Assembly (NCBI GenBank): GCA_963920575.1
Contig: OY986967.1
Coordinates: 20,973,648 to 21,037,647, forward strand
Origin: Narthecium ossifragum
Lineage: Eukaryota > Streptophyta > Magnoliopsida > Dioscoreales > Nartheciaceae
DNA length: 64,000 nt
Direction: 5' to 3'
Shown: piece after piece, positions 22,940 to 34,199 of the stretch
How the letters are laid out: every line of letters starts with the position of its first letter
Position numbering within the stretch: the first letter of the stretch is position 1
Made by a program: the position numbers and the translations under genes
Notes under the pieces: model-generated
What the model was told of the DNA's origin: nothing
Database searches by the model: none
The model's input: the letters and a program-made list of their open reading frames with translations, nothing else

Positions 22940-24333
22940 ATGTAAAGTTGGTAGTTACTTTCCATATGTTACTTGAGATATGTTATTTGAGATTATTTAC
23001 TTTCCAGCTTTAGAGACGATAGTACCATTTCAATCGTGACATCTGGTAGTTACTTTTCAATGTTCAATGTTTTATTCTGGAAAGTAACTACTAGTGAAAG
23101 TAACTACCATTAAGGTTGAAAGTAACTACAAACTGGAAAGTAACTACCAGTTCAATGTTCGATATTTTATTCTGGAAAGTAATTACCAGGAAAGTATTAC
23201 ATAAGTAAACTTGAAATTGACAAACAACCTGGAAAGTAATACTTACCTGATAGTTACTTTCCAGTTATACTTATTTGGAAAGTAACTACTAGTTACATAA
23301 CTACAATTTTGGAAACAAACTACCAGTGAAAGTAACTACCGTTAAGCTTGAAAGTGACTACAATTCTGGAAAGTAACTACCAGTTCAACATCAAATGTTT
23401 TATTTTGAAACGTAACTACCAGTGAACTGAAAAGTACCTACCAACTGGAAAGTAACTACCAGTTCAATGTTCGATGTTTTATTCTGGAAAGTAACTACAA
23501 GGAAAATATTATATAAGTAAACTTGAAATTAACAAACGACATGGAAAGTAATACTTACCTGGCAGTTACTTTCCAGTTATACTTACATGGAAAGTAACTA
23601 CTTGTTACATAACTACAATTCTGGAAAGTAACTACCAGTGAAAGTAACTACCGTTAAGCTTGAAAGAAACTACAATTCTAGAAAGTAACTACCAGTTCAA
23701 CGTCAAAAGTTTTATTTTGGAACGTAAATACCTGTGAACTGGAAAGTAACTACTAGTGAAAGTAACTACCAGTGAAAGTAACTATCAACTGAAAAGTAAC
23801 TACCTGTTCAATGTTCGATGTTTTATTCTGGAAAGTAATTACCAGGAAAGTATTACATAAGTAAACTTGAAATTGACAAACAACCTGGAAAGTAATACTT
23901 ACATTGTAGTTACTTTCCAGTTATACTTACCTGGAAAGTAACTACCAGTTACATAACTACAATTCTGGAAAGTAACTACCAGTTCAACGTCAAATGTTTT
24001 ATTTTGGAACGTAACTATCAGTGAACTGGAAAGTAAGTATCAGTAAAAGTAACTATCAGTTCAATGTTCGATGTTTTATTCTAGAAAGTAATTACCAGGA
24101 AAGTGTTACATAAGTAAACTTGAAATTGATAAACAACCTGGAAAGTAATACTTACATGGTAGTTACTTTCCAGTTATACTTACCTTGAAAGTAACTACCA
24201 GTTACATACTACAATTCTAGAAAGGAACTACCAGTGAAAGTAACTACCGTTAAGCTTGAAAGTAACTACAATTCTGGAAAGTAACTACCAGCTCAACGTC
24301 AAATGTTTTTTTTTGAAACGTAACTACCAGTGA
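22940..24333 (+). repeat. Central motif array, segment 1
   Basis: An array downstream of the Ulp1-type gene, with GGAAAGTAACTACCAG copies every 20-40 bp. The marker word CAATGTTCGATGTTTTATTC recurs at about 23155, 23465, 23811 and 24064 (spacings about 310, 346 and 253 bp), giving a higher-order unit of about 310-350 bp. Within each unit one pair of copies is inverted (GGAAAGTAATACTTAC...GTAGTTACTTTCCAG). Interrupted at 24334 by a solo LTR. Confidence 0.88.
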
Positions 24334-26599
24334 TGTGAGGACCCGCCCCTCTTTTTCCTTTGGCTTGTTGTTGACCCAAGGGCAATTTGGGAAATTACGC
24401 CTTGGCGGTCGTTTCACACTGGGTGTGCACACACAGATCTTGTTTGGTGCTTGTGTTTGTTTAGAAAGGTTAGGTGGACCCGGGATCGGAAGTTCTGGGC
24501 TTGGGCTTGAGTCTCAGCCCAAACTTGCCGTTCTGGGCAATGGAGATCGATCTCTCTGTGCCTGGAAGTCGTTGGCGGTGGCGTTCGAAGGACGGCCACG
24601 GCGATGGCCGTCGCTTCCCCTGTCAGGGGAAGGGAGACTTTTGCTCCCCTCCTTCGCCTTTCCCCCGCCTTCGCCGGCTTTCCCCGGCCTTATCCCCTTC
24701 TCCTTCCCTTCTCCTTGGCGGCGGTTTTCCTTCCTCTTCTTCCTGGCGAGAGCTCTGTTTTCTTCCCCTCTTCCGGCAACCCTTTCCTCCTCTGTTCTCT
24801 CTCCTTCGGCCACCGTTCTCGGAGCTTGAAGGCTCGTTGGAACCGTGACGGCGTGAGGAAGATCCTAGGCTAGGCTTCGTGGATCGAAGCAGCTCTGTGG
24901 AGGTAGGGTTATCACTCAAAGACTCCGGCTGTGTTAAGGGTTTGAAATCCGATTTTGATTTCGATAAATCTCTTTGTGTAGTTGATGTTTTCCGGTTTTG
25001 AAGCCTTGAGTAGCTTCGTGGTGCTTGGTTCTACCAGCCCACCTAGTTTGGTGAGGTTTGGTTGCGGATTTCGGCGGTATTCCTCGCCGTCCGGCCGCCG
25101 GTGAACCCAATCAAGATCGATCTCATGGGATGAGATCGATCTCGGTCGGGGTGGACCAGCCCGCCCGAGCGAGAGCGATCTCCCTGGGAGGGAGATCGAT
25201 CTCTTGGCGGCTGGTGTCAGTGCGTCCTACGTCACCTACGAGATCGATCTCCATATGGGTGGAGATCGATCCCGTTGGGGTGACCAGGACGGGTGCCTAT
25301 CGCCTCGAGGCAGATCGATCTCATTGCCACATGAGATCGATCTCCTTTGATGCAGGGAGGACTTTTATGGTTTTAAATGCTGTTTTGCCCTCGGGGCTTA
25401 CTATGATTTCTTAGACTGCAAATATGCTTACTATTACTGCTTTGTAGTTGAACCGAGAGGGTGATGCCTCTCGGGATGTGTAGAATAAATGGGCTAACGG
25501 TATGCCCTTCACTGCTTTGTGGTGAACCGAAGGAGTCATGACCCTCGGGAGTGATAGTATAAATGGGTCGAAGGTGTGCCCTTGTTGTGTTGTTTGTTAC
25601 TGCTTTCCCTATTCATATCCTACCCTGCTTCCTTGCATTAGACATGCTAGGTTAGACTGGGTGGGGTTGACCCGTGGACTTCGGTGATCAAAGGCTAAGT
25701 GGTGGATGCCGTTACCCGACTTGTGTCCCCATGCTGGTGGCCAGCACGGGTAAGGGTGTCCTACAGGTATCGTCTTACCCACCCTGTGTCAAGGACCGTC
25801 GGAGGTAGCCCAGTCCTCGAGCAGTGGCTATCGGAGGGACGTACGTTGGACAGGAAACCTTGGGGAGGGAAACATCGATGGGATCGATGGACTCCCTGGC
25901 TAGACTTAGTCTTTGGTCAGGAGTTAGGGGTCCTGTTGGCTCTTTGGCTTGGAGTACTGAGAGATGGTAGTCTTAACCTCGGTCGTTCCGCCAAGTGTGG
26001 AGGTCCCGCTTGGAGAAGGGTGTCCTACTAGTAGCGTCATGTCCACCCTGTGTTAGGGATTGTCGGTGTTGCCCACCCTTGAGCAGTGGTTGTCGGAGGG
26101 GCGTACTTGGGACAGGAGCCTTTCGGGTTTTTGACGGGATTTATGGGATCCTTGGCAAACCTCAGTACTTGGCTTCAGAGTTGGTTCGTTTGGTGTTGCC
26201 TTCCTAGCGAGAGTGGTAGAGTAGGACCCTGCTGAGCTGTTGCTCATTCCTACCTGGACTGTGTTGTTTGCAGGTGCAGGTCTCCGCTCCTCTCCGGTGC
26301 TTCCCCGTCGGTCATCTCGTGGCAGCGCGCCGGCTCCTGACCATGTCTGAGGGTCAGGATGGTTTTGTTTGTGCCTTTGCGGAGACCCCGGTGGGTGTTG
26401 TAGCTCTTTTTGGGGACTGTGTTGATCCCTTGTAAACCTGTTGTATTAGAACTCTATTATATCCGTGTGTAATAGATGTTGTTGAGTTTACTTTCGCCTT
26501 GTGTTTGCTGTCAACTGTTTCCGCCAGTTGAGGCTAGTAGTTGTAGGTTTCCCCCTCGTGTCCCGGCCCGGTCTGGCTTCTACGGGTCGGGGCGCGACA
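24334..26599. mobile_element. Solo LTR (family 1), 2266 bp, TSD AGTGA
   Basis: Starts TGTGAGGACCCG and ends GGGGCGCGACA (TG...CA). The 5-bp direct repeat AGTGA lies at 24329-24333 and 26600-26604, so insertion into the motif array is exact. There is no internal gag-pol or second LTR, so it is read as a solo LTR left by LTR-LTR recombination, most likely of a Ty3/gypsy-type element. A related copy starts at 35977. Eight GAGATCGATCTC-type palindromes cluster at 25110-25350. Short ORFs inside are not convincing genes. Confidence 0.88.
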
Positions 26600-26888
26600 A
26601 GTGAACTGGAAAGTAACTACCAACTGAAAAGTAACTACCAGTTCAATGTTCGATGTTTTATTCTGAAAAGTAACTACCATGAAAGTATTACATAAGTAAA
26701 CATGAAATTGACAAAAAACATGGAAAGTAATACTTACTTGGTAGTTACTTTCTAGTTATACTTACCTTGAAAGTAACTACCAGTTACATAACTACAATTC
26801 TGGAAAGTAACTACCAGTGAAAGTAATTACCGTTAAGCTTGAAAGTAACTACCAACTGGAAAGTAACTACCAACTGGAAAGTAACTAC
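26600..26888 (+). repeat. Central motif array, segment 2
   Basis: The array resumes after the LTR with GAACTGGAAAGTAACTACC and the same marker blocks (AATGTTCGATGTTTTATTC at about 26645), then is interrupted again at 26889. Confidence 0.88.
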
Positions 26889-28546
26889 TGACGGGACGTG
26901 GAAAGTGTCGCGGCTTAACGCGCCCGATCAAAATTAGAAATTTATAATCAAACTCCTAACTAACTATCTTTTGGGGGTAGCTAGCGGTGAGTCCGAGTCG
27001 AATCCACAGGGAATGCTTAAGGAAACAATTAAACTACCAAGCTCAATCCAAGTGTCCCTACAATGATAATGAAAGAGATGGTTTTTGGGTTTTATGATAA
27101 GAAAACTAAGAAAGCATGTAACTGATTCAATGGATAGAGAGAGGTCCTAGGGAATCCCAATCCGGATTAGGCTCAATCATAGCTTTCTAATGAATCAAGA
27201 TGTGCAATCCTATCGAGACACTACAATATCGACTACCTTGTGGCTAACAAAGGTCGTCGCTAACGAATAACCGGATAAGGACTATCCGTCGCACTAGGTG
27301 TATGCTAGAAAGTCGACGATCGAGGGATTAGCTTCAATCATCGCCAACGAGAGGTCGGGTTAGGATCATCTCGTCGCAAGGAATCGGGTTGTATGGAATA
27401 TGGTAATGGATCGAGGTGGTTCTAGCATCTCGAATCCAAAACACTATAAAAGATAGGATAGATGTTAGGTTAGATGTAGATTGGAGTGGTTCTAGCACAA
27501 CCAAGTCCCTAACCTAGAGCCAAGACTCCCTTCAACACAAGTGGTCATGGTTCTAGCACAACCTACTCATTGAGGAATATCAACAAACACCTATTGGGCA
27601 CAAGATTCTAGCTTATGCAAACCAAAGAATTCATCCATCCAACATTAGAATCCCACTACAAAGATATAGAAATGAAGAATAAATTCATACAACTTGTCTC
27701 ATAAGGATTAAAACATCCAAATCCAAAGAAAACTACAAATAAAAACCTAAAACATCATGGTATTCCACTAGGTAAATAGATTAGCTACTCATCTTCGATG
27801 GAGAAGCCATGGAGAAGAGATGGATCCTCATCTTCTTCATCAATCTCCTCCCTCTTGGATGAGAGCTCCCTTCCTTGCCCAAGGGGATTGCCCCTTTCCT
27901 TAGCCTCCTCTTGTCCAAAAGAGAATCAAAATCCCCCAAAAGGGGTCTATTTATGGCCTCCAAGCATCCCCCACTCGGATTAGATATGGACCATTGATTT
28001 TGCTTGGCTGGCACAAAAGGATTGATCCTTATAGGGTAAAGGATCGATCCTCCTCTTGAGTTCTGGCTGCGCCCCGACGAGGATTGATCCTCTAGTAGAT
28101 GGAGATCGATCCTAGAGAATGTTGTGTTCTGTCTCTGGAAATTGTGCAAAAAGGATCGATCCTTTATACACAGAGGATCGATCTTCTTTTCTGCATATTA
28201 TCTCTTTTGACATTCAGCACTGCGCATTGGTACGAAAAATGCCATAACTTCATCTAGGAAACTCGGAATCATGAACCATAAAATTCTTCAGAAACTAGAC
28301 TTCTAGAGCTTTCCAATGATATATGGCACATTATCTGGTTCTTCCTGAGAAGGTACAGTTTAATCTTTGAAGTTGACCCATGTACCTAAATGTGCTCGAA
28401 TAGGCTCGTTTACGCTCCAAAGTTGATTTAACTTCTGTTGAAGGCTATTGTACCTGAAATACCATGAAGATTATTAGAAATACCTTGCTCGAAGACTAAT
28501 AAAGGTAAATTAAGGGGTTAACTTGTGTACTTTTCACGTCTCATCA
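26889..28546. mobile_element. Solo LTR (family 2), 1658 bp, TSD ACTAC
   Basis: Starts TGACGGGACGTG and ends CACGTCTCATCA, giving imperfect 12-bp inverted ends. It is flanked by the exact 5-bp duplication ACTAC (26884-26888 and 28547-28551), itself part of the array motif. No coding core is seen. Unrelated to family 1 in its termini, but it also carries six GGAT(C/T)GATCC-type palindromes at about 28015-28195. The text GAGTCGAATCCACAGGGAA at about 26995-27013 is a type often seen in plant gypsy LTRs. Confidence 0.85.
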
Positions 28547-30190
28547 ACTACCAGTTTAATGTTTGATGTTTTATTCTAGAAAGTAATTACCAGGAAAGTA
28601 TTACATAAGTAAACTTGAAATTGACAAACAACCTGGAAAGTAATACTTACATGGTAGTTACTTTTTAATTATACTTACCTGGAAAGTAACTACCAAATAC
28701 ATAACTACAATTATGGAAACTAACTACCAGTGAAAGTAACTACCGTTAAACTTGAAAGTGATTACAATTCTGGAAAGTAACTACCAGCTCAACGTCAAAT
28801 GTTTTATTTTGGAACGTAACTACTAGTGAACTGGAAAGTAACTACCAATTGGAAAGTAACTACCAATTCAATGCTCGATGTTTTTTTCTTAAAAGTAACT
28901 ACCAGGAAAGTATTACATAAGTAAACTTGGAATTGACAAAAAAACATGGAAAGTAATACTTACATGGTAGTTACTTTCCAGTTTTACTTACCTGGAATGT
29001 AATTACCAGTTATATAACTAGAATTATGGAAAGAAACTACCGGTGAAAGAAACTACCGTTAAGCTTGAAAGTAACTACCAGTTCAATGTTTGATGTTTTA
29101 TTCTGAAAAGTAATTACCAGGAAAGTATTACATAAGTAAACTTGAAATTGACAATAACCTGGAAAGTAATACTTACATGGTAGTTACTTTCCAGTTATAC
29201 TTACATGGAAAGTAACTACCAGTTACATAACTAAAATTCTGAAAAATAACTACCAGTGAAAGTGACTACCATTAAGCTTGAAAGTGACTACCATTCTGGA
29301 AAGTAACTACCAGTAAAAGTGACTACCATTAACCTTGAAAGTGACTACAATTCTGAAAAGTAACTACCAGTTCAACGTCAAATGTTTTATTTTCGAACAT
29401 AACTACCAGTGAACTGGAAAGTAACTACCAGTTCAATGTTCGATGTTTTATTCTGAAAAGAGACTACCAGGAAAGTATTACATAAGTAAACTTGAAATTG
29501 ACAAACAACCTAGAAAGTAATTCTTACTTGTAGTTACTTTCCAGTTATACTTACCTGGAAAGTAACTACCAGCTACATAACTACAATTCTGGAAAGTAAC
29601 TACCAGTGAAAGTAACTACCGTTAAGCTTGAAAGTAACTACAATTCTAGAAAGTAACTACCAGTTCAATGTCAAATGTTTTATTTTGGAATGTAACTACC
29701 AGTGAACTGGAAAGTAACTACCAGTTCAATATTTTATTCTGGAAAGTAACTACCAGTGAAAGTAACTACCATTTTGTAAAGTAACTTCCAGTTCAACGCC
29801 AAATGTTTTATTTTGGAACGTAACTACCAGTGAACTGGAAAGTAAGTACCAGTTCAATGTTCGATGTTTTATTCTGGAAAGTAACTACCAGGAAAGTATT
29901 ACATAAGTAAACTTGAAATTGACAAACAACCTGGAAAGTAATACTTACATGGTAGTTACTTTCCAGTTATGCTTACCTGGAAAGTAACTACCAGTTACAT
30001 AGCTACAATTCTGGAAAGTAACCACCAGTTCAACGTTGAATGTTTTATTCTGGAAATTAACTATCAGTGAACTGAAAAGTAACTACCAATTCAATATTTT
30101 ATTTTGCAAAGTAACTACCATGTAAGTATTACATAACTAAGCTGGAAGTAACTAACAAGGAAGTATTACATAACTAAACTGGAAATTGAC
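28547..30190 (+). repeat. Central motif array, segment 3
   Basis: The longest uninterrupted part of the array: GGAAAGTAACTACCAG copies with the same higher-order unit (marker at about 28560, 28872, 29085, 29431, 29853; spacings vary from about 210 to 420 bp through deletions). It ends at the 3' end of the minus-strand transposase gene, where spacing decays (AACTAACAAGGAAG). Confidence 0.88.
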
Positions 30191-30219
30191 AAACAACTAA
30201 TCTCAAATACACAAATTTA

Positions 30220-32712
30220 AATGAATACCATCGAGACACTAGTATAAAGGTGCTTTACATGACTTCCTATTATGATGACTCTCACAGCCACAACGACCGC
30301 ATTTGATGGATCTAACAAACTCTCCTTTGGGCTTGATCCTCTTCTTCTTCGGTCTGTCAGGTGGTCTCCTAGATAAAGGAGGTAGAACAACTTCATCTCT
30401 GGGCGCATGACCTGGCTTGCTCATCGTTGGAACCGGATAAATTGGAAAAGAGTAACTCCTAGCATAACATGACATGTGGAAAAAATCATCTACAAAAGAG
30501 CTCAGTTCTTGTCTTGTCGTCATGATGGAAGTCATCACATGCGAGCAAGGGATGCCATTAATCTGCCACTAACAGCATTAGCATGTTCTATTTCCAATAT
30601 CAACGGAAACAGACGGGTCTGAATAAACCTCAAACAACAATCTAGTACAATTCTTCACAATCCAAGACCTCCCCTCATCAAATGCTACTAACAACAGCTT
30701 ACGATCGATTTCAGGGCAAATATGTGACCTGAAACTATTGCATGCCTCCCTCCTATCTGCGTGTACAAACTAAGTGTCAAGTAGCAATATGACATGAGAC
30801 AAAAACAAATCTGTTGATTGACTGCTTGAAAGTATTGATTTACCTGACAACTGCTGCAACAGTTTAACCCTAATCACATCAACCAATTTCATAATAGGTA
30901 GGTTCCTTTCATCAACAATCCAAGCATTGAATGATTCTGCAGGATTTGAGTACATCAAGCCATATCTGTGGCCTTGAAAATAGGCGTTGGCATATTTCTC
31001 ATGTGGCAAATTCTGCAGGAACTTCGCTGCAATATGCTTTCCCATCTGCAAAAGTTGTTGAACCTTCAACTCAAATAGATCAACAGTAGGAGCATAAGCA
31101 CACTCGGCAAGCTTATATACGACTGTCTCCTTGAAAGCACCATTTGAATTCTCCCGCTAAAACAATTCCTCAGATTTTTCTTCAAGTGATACATGCAGTA
31201 CACATGATGACAACCAGGAAACACCTCTGTCATTGTTTTCAAGAGACCAACGTTCCTATCCGAGATGAATGAGATAATCTGTTCCGTTGATAGGATTGCT
31301 TTTAAACGAACAAGGAACCATGACCAGTTTTCCTCGTTCTCCGCATCCACAATGGCGAAAGCAAGAGGAAACAAACCTGCAAAACAATCATCAAAAACAC
31401 ATTATTTGTAGCCAGATTTGGTGGGAAGTAACTTTATGTGGAAAATAACTATCAGTGAAAAATAACTTCAATATAAAGTAACTATCATGGAAAGTTACTT
31501 TCCATGATAGTTACTTTCATGGAAATTAACAATTATGAACAACTACTTCTATAAAAAAACCTGAACATATAAACCTACAACATCATTACAGAATTGTAAC
31601 CTTCATTGCCATCTTTTCCTGTGGCGGACATCAGTTGCCCCTTGAACTTGCTCTTAAGATGTGTGTCGTCTAAGTAAAGCAATGGCCGATAGAATTTGAA
31701 ACTTTCAATACATCCATCCATTGCTACAAATAACCTCCTAAACCGACCAGTTTCCTCGTTCACCTCGATGACAAAATGAGAACATGGGTTTGCATCAACT
31801 ACAACCTGAGCATACCAACGTAGCATCTCAAATGAACCCTTGTCATCACCCAAAACAACCTTCTTTGCCTTTTCGACACCTTTTCACACATTCCGGTAGG
31901 AAATTCTTACACCATAATCATAATCAAATGAATCCTCAACTTCAATAGGTCGAAGGCTTGGCTTTATGCGCACCTGGTCTTGTATCAAACACGCCACGAC
32001 CACGTATGTAGTCCTGTGTTTATGTCTCACAGATAGGGATCCTAAGCCACACGTATGCGCATTGTGAAACTTCTTAATATAAAAGAAACCATCGCTCTGC
32101 TGACAACGAGCTTTGACAAACCACTGACAACCAGTTAACAACTTCTGTGAATATTCCGCAGACACAGTCACGTTATTATTCTTCACATACTTATAATCAT
32201 ATCCAGACTCTACTGTCATCTTCTGCAGACAGACAGAATTCCTTAGCACCACCTTCAAACATTTCGCCCACCGCATGAATGGCCTTGTCCCAACCAAATG
32301 TTTTCAATACCTTCTTCGGATGTTGACAAAAGGATGGAAGGAGATCAACCTCCTCATCGACATCATAACCAGGTTCACGGGAAGAAGAAGCATCATCAAC
32401 CTTGCTGCCCGATATGCTCTCATCCTTGCTCCAAACATCTACAACTAATCTTTCAATGTGAATTGATGATGCAATACATACCATGCTGTCAAAATCAGAT
32501 TCAAATTCCAGAACACCCTTCGGGTGTTCAGGTATCGAATAAGATAGACACTTATTATCTGAAGACAAGTTTGGCCACTTATCACAAACAATTCCTACAA
32601 CTCCATAATATGATCCGACCATTTCAAGTAAACGGACTATAGTTTCATTGCAATATTTGAACAAAAACAGCAATTTCTCACCAATCATCAGCCCTACGAA
32701 GATACAAATCAA
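30220..32712 (-). pseudogene. MuDR-type MULE transposase, decayed
   Basis: In transcription order: an N-terminal region with SSDNKCLSYSIPEHPKGVLE (about 32560); a MuDR-type DNA-binding region ending CQWFVKARC...HNAHTCG (about 32050-32200); the MULE catalytic domain with LLYLDDTHLKSKFKGQLMSA (about 31640-31700), LAFAIVDAENEENWSWFLVR, ISDRNVGLLKTM (about 31230-31270) and HHVYCMYHLKKNLR; a downstream YFQGHRYGLMYSNPAESFNA (about 30940-31000); a SWIM zinc finger WQINGIPCSHVM (about 30530-30570); and a CCHC-like KCGRCGCESHHNRKSCKAPL near the end. Damage: frameshift near 32230, stop at about 31881-31883, frameshift near 31150, stops within the SWIM finger (about 30577-30590). An intron at about 31380-31590 carries motif copies. 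It faces the Ulp1-type gene. Confidence 0.88.
31475..31517. repeat. Perfect 20-bp-arm hairpin made from two inverted motif copies
   Basis: The arm AAAGTAACTATCATGGAAAG (31475-31494) is followed, after a 3-nt TTA spacer, by its exact reverse complement (31498-31517). It lies in the transposase intron. Confidence 0.9.
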
Positions 32713-32744
32713 ATAAAAGGATCACCAATTGCTTCACTACCAAT

Positions 32745-34075
32745 TCATTTAAAGTAAATACTAGTTGCTTTACGATCAGTTGTTGGAAAGTAACTACCAG
32801 TTGCTTAACTGACATTTAAAGGAAAGTAACTACCAGTTGCTTAACGGACATTTAAAGGAAAGTAACTACCAATTGCTTAACTGACATTTAAAGAAAAGTA
32901 ACTACCAGTTATCTACCTATCAGTTATTGGAAAGTAACTACCAGTTACTTGACCAATCATATCGTCTTTCTTCAATTATTAGAAAGTAACTATCAGTTAT
33001 TGGAAAGTAACTACCAGTTGCTTAACTGTCATTTAATGGAAAGTAACTACCAGTTGTCTTCCTATCGACTATTGGAAAGTAACTACCAGTTACTTGACCA
33101 ATCATATATTTTGTCCTCAGTTATTAAAAAGTAACTACCAATTATTGGAAAGTAACTACCAGTTACTTGACTGTCATTTCATGGAAAGTAACTACCAGTT
33201 GCTTAACTATCAGTTAGTAGAAAGTAACTACCAGTTATTGAAAAGTAACTGCTAGTAAAATAATTGCAAAGTAACTACAAGTTGCTTTACTATCAATTAA
33301 TGGAAAGTAACTACCAGTTGTCTTCCCATCGGCTATTGGAAAGTAACTGCCAGTTACTTGATCAATCATATCTTTTGTCCTCAGTTATTGGAAAGTAACT
33401 ACCAATTATTGGAAAGTAACTACCAGTTACTTGACTGTCATTTCATGGAAAGTAACTACCATTTGCTTAACTATCAGTTAGTAGAAAGTAACTACCAGTT
33501 ATTGGAAAGTAACTTATAGCAAAGTAACTGCAAAGTAACTACCAGTTGCTTTACTATCAATTAATGGAAAGTAACTACCAGTTGTCTTTCTATCGGTTAT
33601 TGGAAAGTAACTACCAGTTACTTGACTAATCATATCTTTTGTCCTTAATTATTAGAAAGTAACTACAAGTTACTTGACCAATCATATCTTTTGTCCTCAG
33701 TTATTAGAAAGTAACTACCAATTATTCGAAATATCTTTTGTCCTCAGTTATTAGAAAGTAACTACAAGTTACTTGACCAATCATATTTTTTGTCCTCAGT
33801 TATTAGAAAGTAACTACCAATTATTGGAAAGTAACTACCAGTTACTTGACTGTCATTTCATGGAAAGTAACTACCAGTTACTTAACTATCAGTTAGTAGA
33901 AAGTAACTACCAGTTATTGGAATGTAACTGATAGTAAAGTAACTGCAAAGTAACTACCAGTTACTTTTCTATCAATTAATGAAAAGTAACTACCAGTTGC
34001 TTAACTCTTTGTTACTAGAAAGTAACTATCAAATACTTAACTACCAATTTAATGGAAAGTAAATGCATACATATA
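32745..34075 (+). repeat. Right-arm motif array, ~263-bp higher-order period
   Basis: Dozens of GGAAAGTAACTACCAGTT copies lie upstream of the minus-strand transposase, i.e. inverted relative to the left arm. The marker AATCATATCTTTTGTCCTCAG recurs at about 33101, 33363 and 33627, a regular ~263-bp period, then more closely at about 33680 and 33780. This unit differs from the central array unit although the core motif is the same. Confidence 0.88.
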
Positions 34076-34084
34076 GTCCCACAC

Positions 34085-34150
34085 GTAGTAGATGCATAGA
34101 TGAAGACCTTATCTGAGCATGATTGAATTTGATCCAAGGACTTGCTTCAT
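34085..34150 (+). pseudogene. Relic copy of a Ulp1-gene exon in the right arm
   Basis: This 66-bp segment aligns end to end with the exon starting at 21865 (both start GT.GTAGATGCATA, share GAAGA...TTATC, GAATTTGAT and end CTTGCTTCAT). It has a stop from the change ACA to TAG-like sequence and sits directly after the right array, just as the original exon sits after the 21259-21864 array. The right arm therefore looks like a duplicated, expanded intron-exon block. Confidence 0.75.
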
Positions 34151-34199
34151 GTAATCAATAAAAACTCATCAAATAACTAACTAAAAACTCATCAAAGGT

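Noticed and set aside
24335..24919. ORFs with Pro/Ser/Arg-rich products near the start of LTR family 1
   Set aside because: They lie in the GC-rich part of an LTR on both strands, with no domain and no match to the layout of the second LTR copy.
22940..34075. CRISPR-like array of regularly repeated short words
   Set aside because: The repeats are quasi-palindromic with related, not unique, spacers, occur in introns of a eukaryotic transposon, and have no cas genes nearby.
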